A stretch of DNA of 64,000 nt, taken from assembly GCA_030848705.1 (NCBI GenBank), contig CM061244.1:51935190-51999189 (forward strand), given 5' to 3'. Under the pieces are notes generated by a model. It saw only the letters and a list, made by a program, of their open reading frames with translations. It had not been told where the DNA came from and ran no database searches. The number at the start of each line of letters is the position of its first letter. Position 1 is the first letter of the stretch. Positions 28,258-40,229 of the stretch are shown here, in pieces. The DNA is from Heracleum sosnowskyi. Taxonomy: Eukaryota; Streptophyta; Magnoliopsida; Apiales; Apiaceae. Made by a program: the position numbers and the translations under genes.

Positions 28258-31200
28258 TGTCCCAACAGGCTCATGCCCAAGCAGCAAAACCTAAATCTAA
28301 GAAATCCTCAAAGCCAACCTCAGGTGCTTCTCAAAAGGCACCTGTTGCAAAAACTACTTCACAACCAAAGGGGAGTGATTCTGGAGTTGTGAGAGGTGAG
28401 GGAAGGGGTGAAAATCAAAGAAACCCCAAGAATAAGGAAGGAAAGGATAGTGTGTCCCAGCCATGCCCCATTCTGTCTTCCCAACAAGGCATAATGAGTA
28501 AAATGGATTTAAACACAAGTCTAGTTGCATCCTCCCAAAAGGATGTGATTATTGAAACAAGCTCTCCTCCAAGAGCACACTCCAAGAGGGTAAGGGACAC
28601 TTCAAGCCCACAATCTACATTTTCCCAATACCAAAGGAGAGTGAAGAAAAAATCCAAGGGTACACAGGGTGCACACACTCTGGAAGCAACACTTTCAGTT
28701 TCACAAATTCAGTTTGATGTAACCCCAATTATTACTCCGGGGTTACAGTCCCATTCTCTAAACATCAACCTTGAAATATCTCCACCAAATTCACCAACTC
28801 AGTCTTTAGATGTGGACATGATCCATACATCTATTCCTGATTCTCCAACTCTTATCTTGGAGAAGCCCCACTCTGAAGCTGGTGGTCATCACTTGTTAAG
28901 TGATTTGTTGGGCCATCAACCAATTTTTTCTGAAGCTGCAAGAGGATCCGTGGACCCCAATCTCACATCAATCACCACAGATTCGATTGTAATTTCACTT
29001 TCTCAAAATGCTTTATTGACTTCATCAACGGAACAACCTCTTTCGTTGACAAGTGTTTCTCCATCAACGGTATCCATACCGTTGACAGTTCAAACTACCA
29101 TTCCGTTGATAGGTCATTCTACACCCCTTATTGAAGATCAAGTTGTTTCCACAACTAGTGTAGATGACCTGGTGGTAGTTGAGACACTTTTAGGTTTGAG
29201 AAAGAGTGAAACTGAGAGGCTGGCTTGCAGCCAGGCAAAAGGAGAGAATGAGAGTGAGAGGCTGGCTATTTCTTCCAGCCAGGCAAAAGGAGAGATTGAG
29301 AGTACCACCTTAGTAGGTGAAGGTGAGGGTGTGAGAGGTGTGAGCCATGGGGAGCCCATGATGAAAGAAAAGAGTGGAGAGAGAGAAGGGACTACAGGAG
29401 TCATAAGGGAGGAAGCAACCATTGCTAGTGAGTTAATGGGGGTCAGTGAGGGAGAAATGGAACTTACTTTCCAAGAGCATTATCAACAAACTCTGGATAG
29501 TATTTCCCTGGATCCTGAGACCTTTACTCATCCTGTGCCAACCTATCAGGTTATGGCTCAACAGGGCAATATGGAGGCAGAGAGGTCACTAAACCTAATT
29601 CATACAACTGCATCAATGCAAAGAGCAAAGGATGCCTTGACCAATCTATCTCCAGCAGCTGCAGCAAGTGGAGACTTTGACTTTTCTGATGATGAGGACA
29701 GCTTTGGTGACAATCTACAGGTGGCCACTACTTCACAGACTGGGACTTCTGTGGTGCCTCCTAGACCAAACTGGCTTTCTCAGGATATGCAAGGAAGATG
29801 CACTCTAGATGCTGCTATCACAAGGCAGTACAATGAGGCATATCTAGCTCATGAGTCTGCAAATGCAAGGGACAAGAAATTCTACAAGGCCATCATGGAT
29901 TCACTGGAAATCCAAAGGCTACAGATGTTGCAGACAAGGATTGAAGCTACAGAAATCAAGGATTCCATTAGCAACCTCAGGGATGCTACTGACAGGAGGC
30001 TAGATGAAAAGCTTCCTCTTCTAACTGTGTCCAAGATGAACAGGTTTTTCTCCAAGGAACCTGAAGTGTCCTCATCTTTGAAGACTCTTTCCTCTAGAGT
30101 GGACAAAGTTGAGGCTACACTTTCTCACATGCAAAAGGAACAGGAGAAGCAAACTCAACTACTCACCCAACTTTTGGCAGCTCAAGGACTCCCTATCATC
30201 TCACTTGATGATAACAAAAAGGGGGAGAAATCTAAGGAGCTAGAGAAATCTAAAGAGCTTGATATACAAATCACAAAGGTTTTGGTCCCAGCCATTTCCT
30301 TACCAAATGAGCCACTAGCAATGGGGGAGCTTGGACAGAAGAAAAAGGATGGCATTGACCTAATTCAGGAAGCTTCTATGAGGATGAGACTTGCAGAACA
30401 GATCAAAGATCATTGGTCCAACATAGAAGCAAGGGTCAAGAGAATTGCTGGAACTGCAAAGAACTCAAATCCATCAACGGATCAACCATCAACGGATGCC
30501 ATGGTTGTAACATCAACGGAATGGGAGCCACAGTTCAAGAGTTCTTATGTTATAGAACCCCTTCAGCATGGAGTCCTTCAAGATTCAAGAAGTGAGAAAG
30601 GACAATCTTCATGCTTTAGGAATGTGGATGCAAGAGGGATATCTCCAATATCACCTGTCAAACCCAAGGGCAAGAACATTGCAAGGATATTTTATCCTCC
30701 ACCAAAGCCAGATGAGTTCAAAGTCCTAGGGAAGCTGATCATGGAAAGCAAAGAGAGCAATCATCCAAGCATAAGGAACAAAAGGGCCATCATCTACAGG
30801 GATAACAAAGAAATATGCATTTGGGTTGGTCACCCAAATTTTGCTAAGGCCAAAGTTGAAGAATCTGAAAGGACAACAATGCAAGCACTAGCAGTTGCTC
30901 AATCACTTGAAGATGAAGAAACCCTACAGGAGGAAAAGGCTAAGGATGAAGCTAAGGAAGCTGGAAAGGAAAGGAATAGTGTAAGGCAGCCAAAGGCTAG
31001 AGCTAAAAGGAATCTGAACTTTGACAAAGATGATTCTCAGGACACTGCTCAAGACTCTTCCACAACAAGTGCACATCAAATTCCTGTTGATCTACCTCAT
31101 GAAGGAAAGTTGGTCTGTGATCCTGCACATCCTGTCAACTTTCATGATCAACCAATTATGCCAAAAGAGGGGCCTCTTGAATTTGATGAGGCCTACTTTC

Positions 31201-31836
31201 CAAAGTTCCTATTTGAGAAGGATCAACCAATGAAGACAAAGAAAAGGGATGTCAAGGCAAAACCAGTGTTTGTGAGAAAGCCACAACCTCAGAAACCCCC
31301 TGCAAATCCAGAGGACTTCATGTACATTGCTGACATCAGGGAAGAATCCAGTTTACATCTTGACTTAGACAACCTGGTGGAAGTAAGAGGCATTGCAGCT
31401 TCTCAAAAATTGTCTGAGAGACTAGTTTTTACATTCAAGGGAGGTAGAGAACAAGTGTGGCCTCTCTATAGAATTTTAGGAGAAGACTATCAAACACTAC
31501 TCTCAGTGTTTAGATGCTTGAAGAAGGACTTTGGCTTCACCAAAACAGCCAAGTCTGAGGTGGTCTCCAAAATCTGTCAGATAAAGGCTAGCTGGAACAA
31601 GCCTGAGGCTCTTCCAGGATGCTTAGAGTGCCCTCAACAGGAAAGAAGATCCATCTTCAACCATACTGGAAGACCAGCTGGATAAGGCATCTAATCAAAC
31701 TCTAAAGTTTATGCAATCCATGCTTGGTGATCAAGATGAAGAGGAGAAAATCTTTTACAGAAGGCTACAGGTCCAAATTGAGGAAAACAACTCTAAGAGA
31801 GGGAAAAAGACTATGCCACAAAGAAGACACAGATGA
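28258..31836 (+). pseudogene. env-like ORF of B, 3' part (resumes after D)
   Basis: Continues the frame of 4194-5057 across D (the TSD TGTCC is shared, next codon at 28263). It starts with a Lys/Ser/Ala-rich segment. Ser/Thr/Pro-rich disordered sequence follows, with two groups of the family motif (29025-29115 and 30473-30525). Then a coiled coil (about 29870-30200), a DNKKGEKS motif encoded by AAAAAGGGGGAGAAA (30216-30230), and a basic C-terminal region. A frame change near 31640-31670 gives an early TAA at 31683. In the alternate frame, coherent coding (DQLDKASNQTLKFMQ and onwards) continues to TGA 31834-31836. With the TGA at 4674 and insertion D the gene is dead. Full length would be about 1480 codons. 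Function unknown. Confidence 0.7.
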
Positions 31837-32022
31837 AACATTTGCTCAGTCTAGAGGAGCACTTTTGGGCATTAGTCTTGTAAGTCTTGTATTTTGTCTA
31901 AAATATTATGAAGCTTAATGCATTTTCTACTTTTGTAATTTATGATGTATCTGAGTGTTTTTGTTATCATCAAGTCTCTTGATTTATGGCTGTTATTCTA
32001 TCAGTCATAAATTGGGGGAGAT
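31837..32022 (+). other. 3' UTR and polypurine tract of B
   Basis: Short AT-rich stretch ending ATTGGGGGAGATTG, with GGGGGAG at 32014-32020, directly before the LTR at 32023. No gene; short open frames here are not supported. Confidence 0.85.
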
Positions 32023-32095
32023 TGTTAGGAATATGTTGTTCTTGATGATAAACATAAAACACTTAGTAGAATTTGTGTAAAGTCATTTTGTAGCT

Positions 32096-32445
32096 GTCAA
32101 CGAAATGGCATGCTTTGCAGCATTCCGTTGACAGGAAGCTCATCAACGAAATGAGTGATGTAGCAATTGCACTGTACAATACTTCTAGTTTGATATGCAT
32201 TTCGTTGTAGATATTGGATAGGTTTTCTAAGTCATGTTGACTAAGTACTAGATAGGCAAAATAGGTTGGTTAATTGTAAATATATTATGCCTTGTAATTT
32301 TGCCTAAGTGAAGACATGTCAACGGTATGAAGATTACTCTGTCAACGGTATGGAGTTTACTCATCAACGAAACGGAGATTACTCATCAACGAAACGAAGA
32401 ATAAAGCTATCAACGAAACACACCTTACTGCTATCAACGAATCAT
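32096..32445. repeat. ATCAACGAA / CGTTGACAG motif cluster in LTR of B
   Basis: About ten copies in both orientations, for example GTCAACGAAATGG, TTCCGTTGACAGG, ATCAACGAAATGAG, two GTCAACGGTATG and four ATCAACGAAW at the end. The same motif lies in the pol linker (about 1796-1880), the spacer (3760-3870) and the env-like ORF. Confidence 0.8.
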
Positions 32446-32991
32446 TATCACTTTTCTGAATAGTTGACAAAGTGATAGTGACAGTTTTCTGACAGATCAA
32501 AAGGAGATGTGGAAGTGTACTTTGCATTGGAAACCATTAAAATGGACATGGGGAATAAGGAAACATTCCAATTTCCAATCTGGTTATTGAGTGGGATCAC
32601 TATAAGACTGAAGACAGAAGACAAAGATCTCCAAGGACCATTGGACAAAAGGGATGAAAAGCAAGCTATTGACGGTTGCCTTTAGTGTACTTTAGTGTAG
32701 CCAAAAATAGCTTTGTAAACTTGGGAATATATATATAACCAAGTGTAGCAGTTAAAATAGAAGTAAGAGAAGAAAAACAAATAGATTGTATTAGCTATCT
32801 TTGAGAGCATACTTCTCTACATTCTTGTAACTGAGCAGCTGTGTACTTTTTGTATCACAGATTATTTCCGCAATAAAAATCACTTCAGTTGGATCATCAA
32901 ACAATCCAACTGAAATTATTAAGTGCTTGTGGTTTTTATTTTATAAGTTCAGTTTTAATTTGTAAGTTATTTTTAAGTTTGAAAAATATCA

Positions 32992-33029
32992 AGAATTGTA
33001 TTAAACCCCCCCACCCCTTCTACAATTCT
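32992..33029 (+). other. LTR-terminal C-rich hairpin (element B)
   Basis: 9-bp perfect stem, AGAATTGTA (32992-33000) with TACAATTCT (33021-33029), around a C-rich 20-nt loop. Confidence 0.75.
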
Positions 33030-36000
33030 GTTAGGTCATTTGGGATTAACTGTGAGAACCCTGATTTTTGGTAAAATTTTAAAAATTATTATGGATAGTG
33101 ATTTTGGGAATTATGGAAAAATTTTGAGTTCACATTTTATGGATGACTGAATATTTATATTTTTGAGAATGTAGTATTGTGGTACAAGGAATTAAGACAA
33201 TGCAAAAGCCGTCAGAGTGCGAAGATTTTGACTTCTACCAAACATTTATAAAAATGTGGGACATTGAGGATAATGGAAGCCCTAGGTTAAATTAAATCCC
33301 ACGGAAAGGAAATTATGGAATTTAAAGAGATTATCAAAGCCAAGTGCTTAAAGATGACAAAAGAAATTTCTACGCGACGAAACACTTTTACAGGAAAATT
33401 ATCAAACTTGCATGAAGGATTAAGTGACAAGCATTGGTTAATAAATAAGCTAAGTAATATACATGCAAGATACCATACAAGATGCCATGCAAGATTCCAT
33501 GCAAACTAGCTAGTTAGAAATCAAACTACAAGTTCAAAAAGTAACCAAACTAGAGTAAATAGTAAAGGGGGCATAATTCCATGTTTTAGGGAGGGATCAA
33601 GGAAAAAGATTTGTACTCCCTTGGACCAAGGACATGGCTGAGAATTAGTAGGAATATATAGCCATATATCTCATTTTATCACACAAAAACAAAAACCAAG
33701 AAAAGCAAAAGCTCTCCCCCTCCCATTTCCAGCATCCTGCCCAGCAAGAACAGAGGAGAGAAATAAATTCATAACTAAATATCTACTCATGATAAAATCA
33801 CCAAATTTTAACCGGAGCTGCCTCAATCCATACCCAAGGTACGTTCAAAATTTCATGGCAATACAAGTAGTGTAACATGTTCAAATATTGGGTCAAAGTT
33901 GATGCAGAATATTAACTCCGAAAATATTAACTTTTGTTCTTGATTTCTTTGAAAGTTTAAGGTGGATTAAGCTTCTTTAAGGCATTTTTAAGGCTTGTAT
34001 TCAAGGATTATAGTTGTTAGAGCTCCAAGGAAGGTATAAAATTCTCTTCACCCTTGATCTATGTTAAGTATTAAGTTTAGTTTCAAGAGATGTTGTTATA
34101 AGTGCACTTCTTGGAAGTTTGGTGCTTAAATGAAGAAATCTTGATGGTTGATTGTTTTGGATTGATGTTGGTGGTATGTTTATGAAGTTTAAGAACTGAG
34201 ATTTAGTAAGGATGAGAGTCTTGGTGTTTTGGTAATTTTTGAATGGACTTAACAAGGTTAAAATTGAAAGTTGAGACATGTATAAACACTATAGTGGCCT
34301 TTGACACTAGGACTGCCTTGTAACAAGAATTCGGGATAGAAATATTTGTAACCTCAGAAACCACTGAACATACTTGTCACGATCTTGGTTTTTAGTTTGT
34401 ATACATATAAAGTTCATGTTGAGAGGATTTATGGTTTATGAGATATGGTCATTTTAGTGTAAGTGGTTCAAGAACAAAAGCTGCTACAAAACACTGGATG
34501 GTAAATTGAATTCGGACCCCTTAAAAGATTTATAAAATTCTGAAACTTTGGTTACAGAAGGTTTGGACAGTGAGGAAGACAACCCAAAAAGAATTTAGTA
34601 AAAATATGAATGTTTCGATTTTATTAACACTGCCCTGTTTTGCAATTTCGGCAAAATTGGTCCCCTGTCCAGAACCCAAATTTGGATGGATTATATTCTA
34701 GACCTTCTCTAGGTCGTGTACGAGAAAACGGTGTGTCAATATAGTTAACGGTTGATGAGTTATGACCATTTTAGTGGAACTCATGCGAATAGTAAAAGTC
34801 CATAGTTGACTCGACTTATAAAATACGTTTCACCTATTTAAACTCACGTTTCCCAAGTCGAGATGTTTTTGATAAATATTACAAACACTCAAGAAGCTCC
34901 TGGGAGTGGATTCGTAATTAATTATTGATTTTCTGATTTATTAAAAGTGTTAGAGTGGGAGTTGCGAAATAGTGATTCTATGAAAAGTCAACTCTAGAGG
35001 TACTACCTTGACCATTCATTTTGGCTAAGTAAAAATGATAATATCGAGTCGACTAAAACTCGAAAGTTGTTAAGGATTATCAAGAGAACATATTGGGGTA
35101 AAGAACGAGACTAGAAAGGATTATTAAACGATAAAGAAGATCGTAAGTTAAGTGAACCCGAGAGAGTGAAAGTCGGGTGAAGTTGAGTGTACTTAGGATA
35201 AGTGAACTGTCGATCAAGTGACTAATTGAGGCTATGTATTGTCTTGGTAAAGGTTCCAGGACTAGAAGAGAAACACCCACACCCAGTTAGAGCTTGGACA
35301 TCAGGCAAGTTTTCTTATTCCATGCTACGTTTTCCATTACTTATACTAATGATGCATATGATATGATATTATGCATGTTTTCAAACCTTACATCGTATAT
35401 AGATGTAATTGTATTAAAAATGTTGAGACGTAATATATGCATATGATAGATGCATGCAAGTTTTCGAAACCCAAAGCTTAAGTATTCAGTATGATTTGTA
35501 AACTGTTGTGGTTGTGATATAATTACTGTTGAATTATACGAACTGTTTTAATCATAATACCTGTTGCTTACGATGTTTTACGATGTGAAGTTTTGTGACA
35601 CCTTATATAAGTGTATATGTATAAGGACTCTCGGGGAGAGTGTATATTCGTATTTTAAACGTAATTCGGGAGTCGGAGATATTTTACGAACGCTGTCATA
35701 AAAACCCGGAGATTTGCCGGAGACAGATTAATTCTTTTATATTTATTTAAAATATTCCAATAAATATAATTTGGATATTTTAAATATTATTGATTATTTA
35801 ATTAATCAAATGAATATTATTTTGAATATTCATTTAAACAGGATTTATTTAATTGTTTATTATTTAATAAATATTATTTGAATATTTATTAAATATTTCA
35901 AGTGACTTAATTATTTAATAAATATTATTTAAATATTTATTAAATATTCTAAGCGATTTAAAAATCATAAAACCATATTTAAAATTTATTTAAGGCCTTC

Positions 36001-36467
36001 ATTAATTATTTAAAATATTTTCTGGCCTTCAGAAAAATCATTTAAAAATAGTAGGGGTTCCCAAATATCATTTTGAGTTTATAAGACTCTTAAATACGAT
36101 TAAATATCTCCCAACTCATCAAAAATTGGGAATCCAGTTTAAGGAGCGACCAATGATTTTACTCTTCCAATTCCTCGAAAGAGTTTATGTTTTGGGATCA
36201 CTGCCCTATCCTAACGAATTTCAAATCAAAGCATCTCAGAAAACTCCGACTACTCCCAAGTCAAAATTTTGCAAAGCGAATCCTTCTCGGTGATTAAGAT
36301 GGTTGACTCAAGTCAACTTCCATTGTGACTTACCTTCCCAAACAATCTGGGAGTAAGGTGATCAGAAATAATGAACAATGTTGACAAGTATCAATTGCTT
36401 GGGAGACCTGGATTAAGTTCCGGCTCCAGTTTTCTTTGATTGTTCATCCGGGACTAGGAGATATTGC

Positions 36468-36528
36468 GTAAGAGGCTGTGGTGGCAGTCCAGCTATTTGA
36501 CCATGTAAGAGGCTGTGGTGGCAGTCCA
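36468..36528 (+). repeat. Two-copy direct repeat in LTR of E
   Basis: A 24-base unit beginning GTAAGAGGCTGTGGTGGCAG occurs at 36468-36491 and 36505-36528. The other LTR has the same pair near 45692-45752. Confidence 0.9.
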
Positions 36529-36772
36529 TTGGGTATTAGCCCGTATGCGGCTAGGGTGACATCCATTTATGGTGTTCGTCCATCTACATGTAGAAAAGGT
36601 TACTGATCGTACTACCGTACTGAAGCGACTGATCATCGTGTACGGTAGGGTGTTATAAAGGCTCCGGAAGTAGTCCCATCTTCCAATTGGAATTGTACTG
36701 TAACATTGTAACGAAAGCCTAGCTGCTGAGTTACCGATAATGTTGACAGTGGTTGAAAAGTATACTTCTTCT

Positions 36773-37245
36773 ACAGTATTTTGAACTGTATGTCATGTTT
36801 TGACGAAAAGAATTACTCTAAACATCATTCTATATACGAATGAGATTTCAAATATTCCAAGTGATATATGAGCTTGTAGAGCCGTATATTAACTGCTATA
36901 TATTATTGTGAGTTTAATGTTCATTCTTGTTTATTCTATATATCACAACACAACAGCTTCAAAAAGGTGTTCATAACTGATATTTTACTGTGTTTTGAAC
37001 AGTATGAGATATCTATATAGATAGGCGTAAATATATGTTGAGAAAGTATTTATGATATACAGTATATTGAACTGTATAGTATTTTGAATCAATGATTAGG
37101 CTTTAAGCCTTGATTCTAATGTTTAACATCTATTTTAAAAGATATGTTTTGAAACTTGGTTTCTTATATGGATACCAAGGATTTCTAAATGATCTACAAA
37201 AGCATTGAGCTATGTTTATAAGTTATACAGTATATTGAACTGTAT
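36773..37245. repeat. ACAGTATWTTGAACTGTA palindromic sites in LTR of E
   Basis: Four sites: 36773-36790, about 36986-37005 (inverted variant ACTGTGTTTTGAACAGTAT), 37059-37076 and 37227-37245. Each is an imperfect palindrome (ACAGTA ... TACTGT-like arms). All are repeated in the second LTR. Confidence 0.75.
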
Positions 37246-37805
37246 ACTATTTTGGGTCAAACCCTAGTAGTTTTAAAACTTTGATCCTATATGGATTATT
37301 TACCTTAGAGGTTTGAAAGGGATTTAAACTGGGATAGATTTCTTGCTGAGCGCTATTAGCTCATTCTTGCTTTATTAAAACTTTCAGCATGAAGAAAACA
37401 TTGCTGATTCACCCTGTATTACGAGAGCAAGGGAATGGAGAGACCACCTTTGAGTTAGTTCAGCAGGATGGATACTGCCGGAGTTAGCAAGACAATTGCA
37501 GAATGATATAGTGAGAATTACTTTCAAGTAGGTTTGTATTAGTAAACCTTGTATAGATTTGTGAGGTCTATTATTGTAGCTTCAGGTAGAGGTTGTAAAT
37601 AATAGATGAGATCCTGGATAGTATATTTGGTTTGTAATAACTAATGTTACTGTGTAACGTTTCTAAGGCTATAACTTGTGTGTGTAAGAGATTGGGGTCT
37701 TTGGTGTTGTTTTGTTGGATCATCGAGGTAATGCAGGTATTTTATGATTGGATGATGGCGCGACAACCTAGATTCCTGACCCCGAATCTGGGGGTGTTAC
37801 AGAAA

Positions 37806-37817
37806 TGGTATCAGAGC
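37806..37817 (+). other. Primer-binding site of element E
   Basis: TGGTATCAGAGC, initiator Met-tRNA type, four bases after the LTR end. Confidence 0.9.
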
Positions 37818-40200
37818 ATAAGTTATAGTACTTAGAGACGAGAGTGTTAAGAAATATGTCAAAGTAAGAGAGTAACGTGAGAGCTCACATAGAGTTCGTT
37901 ATTGGACTACCGGATGTAGTACCATTGAGTAAACTAAGAGTGGAATATTTACTTGAGGTCTTATGGTATGACCGATAGAATCTTTGGAGACCATCAGGAT
38001 AATGAGGAAAGGGGCTAGAAACATACATGATTTGTCAAGGACATTGTTATAGGGCGCGGAGCAGAGTCTCAAGAGTAGTTGAGCTAGAGGCGGTATTGCC
38101 AGTACTATTGGATGATTGGACAGGCGCGGGCTTTGTTACTCGTAGCCTTCATAATTGCCACAAGGGGGCAGCAAGTGTGGGGACCAAGGCGTTTAAAATT
38201 CTTTGCGCGATTAAGGTTACTTATATACATGGACTATCTAAAGATGTTGTTTTGTCTATGAGGTTTCAATACCCCAAGAATAGCGATTCCACAAGAGATA
38301 GTCTGTACTAGACTATTGGGGATTTCATTGCCCTCGAGGAAGCTTTTGCGTTTATGTGTTACAGGAACGTTATCTCGAGAAGAGCATGCCAGACGACATT
38401 ATGCGTGTGCTTCATACCGTAAAACGGGATAGCTCAAATAAGAGATCGGGAACGTTGTGAATTGATGACATGACTTCGATGTAGATTGCGTACGATTACA
38501 ACGAGCGATACGGCGATCCCAGTACCTACCGGAAAGGAGGTTATCATGTATAGAGTTGGATTCTTTCGATACAACTCTTGTTAGAGACTATGTACTTGGT
38601 AACAAGTAGACCACCATTTTTGTGACATATATTGACTTGACCATGTGAGGCACAAATTTTGGATGACTGTAGGGATATGGCAGATATGTTTACGAACCCC
38701 AATCTATTAAGGGAGTTGGTATAATTTTGAGGAACTATCTAGTTAGTATCCTATGTTATGAAAGTGTAAAGATGAGATCATCCTCTTACCGGTGATGTTA
38801 GAACTTACGGATGATCATTGACTTGCTTTGGTATCTACTTGATGATGCATTACTCAATCTAAAATTGTTCACGTCCTGTGTTACCTTGAATAGTTTATGT
38901 CGGGTAACCCTTTTTACTTCCTACTTCAACTTGGGAAGTAACCAACAACTGAATTAGTTCTTTTATTTCTTCTGTTTCTTTCATTCTTCTCCTTTTATTA
39001 CCTTTAAGGTGGAGTATGTGTATTTAAGTTGTCTTTACTTATCGGAGTGCCTTGTTCGTGCTCCAAGATGACCAGAAGATGAAATTATTATTAGTCTAGC
39101 CTTCCAAATCTATATTGTGATTCCTATGAATGCAAGCCTGGAACCTTTCGACTTTGCTCTACTTTTGATTCAAAAAGGTTCCGTTGTATCATATTTTAAA
39201 ATAGACTTGATACTCGTATTGATATGTGTTCTTTCACTTTTAATTGTTATCAACCTTCGTATTGACTCAAGGATTGGAGAACACGTCTTTTATTCATGTC
39301 TCGAGGTACCTCATTCGTACTCGAGAGGCGACCGAGATTAGTTGATGATAACCGCCTTCGGCTTTTACGCCACTTTTATTCAAGGGATGGTTATTTCTAA
39401 TAATTATTTTCATTCAAGGAGTATTCAATTAACCTTTCCCAATTGTTTGATGGATATTTTTCGACGATTGTTCGATATTCGAATCTTCCTTTCATACTTG
39501 GACTCCTCAGTCGAGTTCATAACTATTCAACTATTTGTTAAAATATGGATGATCTATTTTTCAGAGAATCCTCGTAATTTATTTTCTTTTGGTACAATAT
39601 GAGCTTGTACATCAGACGTTGAAATCAGCGAAAGGATATCAATTTGTATTGGTATTTTGAATTCAGTTCTAGTAAAGAGGTTGGAAAAGTATATATCTAC
39701 GGAGTCCTTTTTCTGGGTGGACCGTTTCACTCATGAAAAATATTTGGTGAGAGGTTATCGATTGTTCCGATACCAAGAACATTTATTTACTCTTTCTTTT
39801 AACTCGTTATTCGAGTAGCCCAAAATTTTCTTCAGTGGCTACGTTGTTGAGATTTTTCACTAGCAGCTTGAGACTGACTAGTGGATTATGTCATTTTGAA
39901 CGACTAGCAATTGTTCTGACTAGTTGGAATTTTAACGGTATAATGAAAGTCTAGCTAATTGTCCTAGCTAGATGTTATGTTTGAAATGGATTGAGCTGTC
40001 AAATTTTGTTTAGCTAATTGCTAAATCACCCGAATTCCTATGAAGTTCCTTTATGGACTTTCTGTTGCTCAAAATATTCTTAGTACCATGCAAGTATTTT
40101 ACTTGGCATTTAGAGGAGATATAATGTTGAGGTTTTAGAGCTAAATAGAAAGAGAGGGGTATGACAAATTATAAATCGAAGTTTACGAAAATTGTCGAGG
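37818..40200 (+). other. Interior of E without recognisable coding
   Basis: Position where gag and protease should lie. All frames are broken and I recognise no capsid, zinc knuckle or protease motif. 39840-39980 has several ACTAGC/CTAGC-type short repeats. Either gag has decayed beyond recognition or it has been replaced by unrelated sequence. Confidence 0.6.
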
Positions 40201-40229
40201 CTTGTTCCATATGTGGATGTAATATTTAT

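Larger units (their letters stand above)
32023..33050 (+). repeat. 3' LTR of element B (last base displaced to 47032)
   Basis: About 1.03 kb from TGTTAGGAATATG to ...GGGATTAAC, completed by the A at 47032 (TTAACA end) after E. It contains about ten family motifs (ATCAACGAAA, TCAACGGTA, CCGTTGACAG; 32096-32445), TATA-like ATATATATAACC at about 32729, and the C-rich hairpin at 32992-33029. The 5' partner is outside the window. Confidence 0.85.
33051..37801 (+). repeat. 5' LTR of element E (4751 bp)
   Basis: TGTGAGAACCCTG ... GGGGGTGTTACA. No convincing gene; the small open frames recur identically in the other LTR. Features: an AT-rich region with AATAAATATTATTT-type repeats (35740-35950), a 24-nt direct repeat with 37-nt spacing (36468 and 36505), and four palindrome-like ACAGTATWTTGAACTGTA sites (36773-37245). 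Confidence 0.95.

Noticed and set aside
31724..31918. 64-codon ORF after B's env-like ORF
   Set aside because: The coherent continuation of the env-like protein is in another frame (to 31836); this frame is a by-product.
33315..33509. 64-codon ORF present in both E LTRs (also 42506-42700)
   Set aside because: Identical only because LTRs are duplicates; no recognisable motif and not positioned as a gene.
37818..40200. A captured host gene inside E
   Set aside because: No sustained open frame or recognisable domain; stop codons in all frames.
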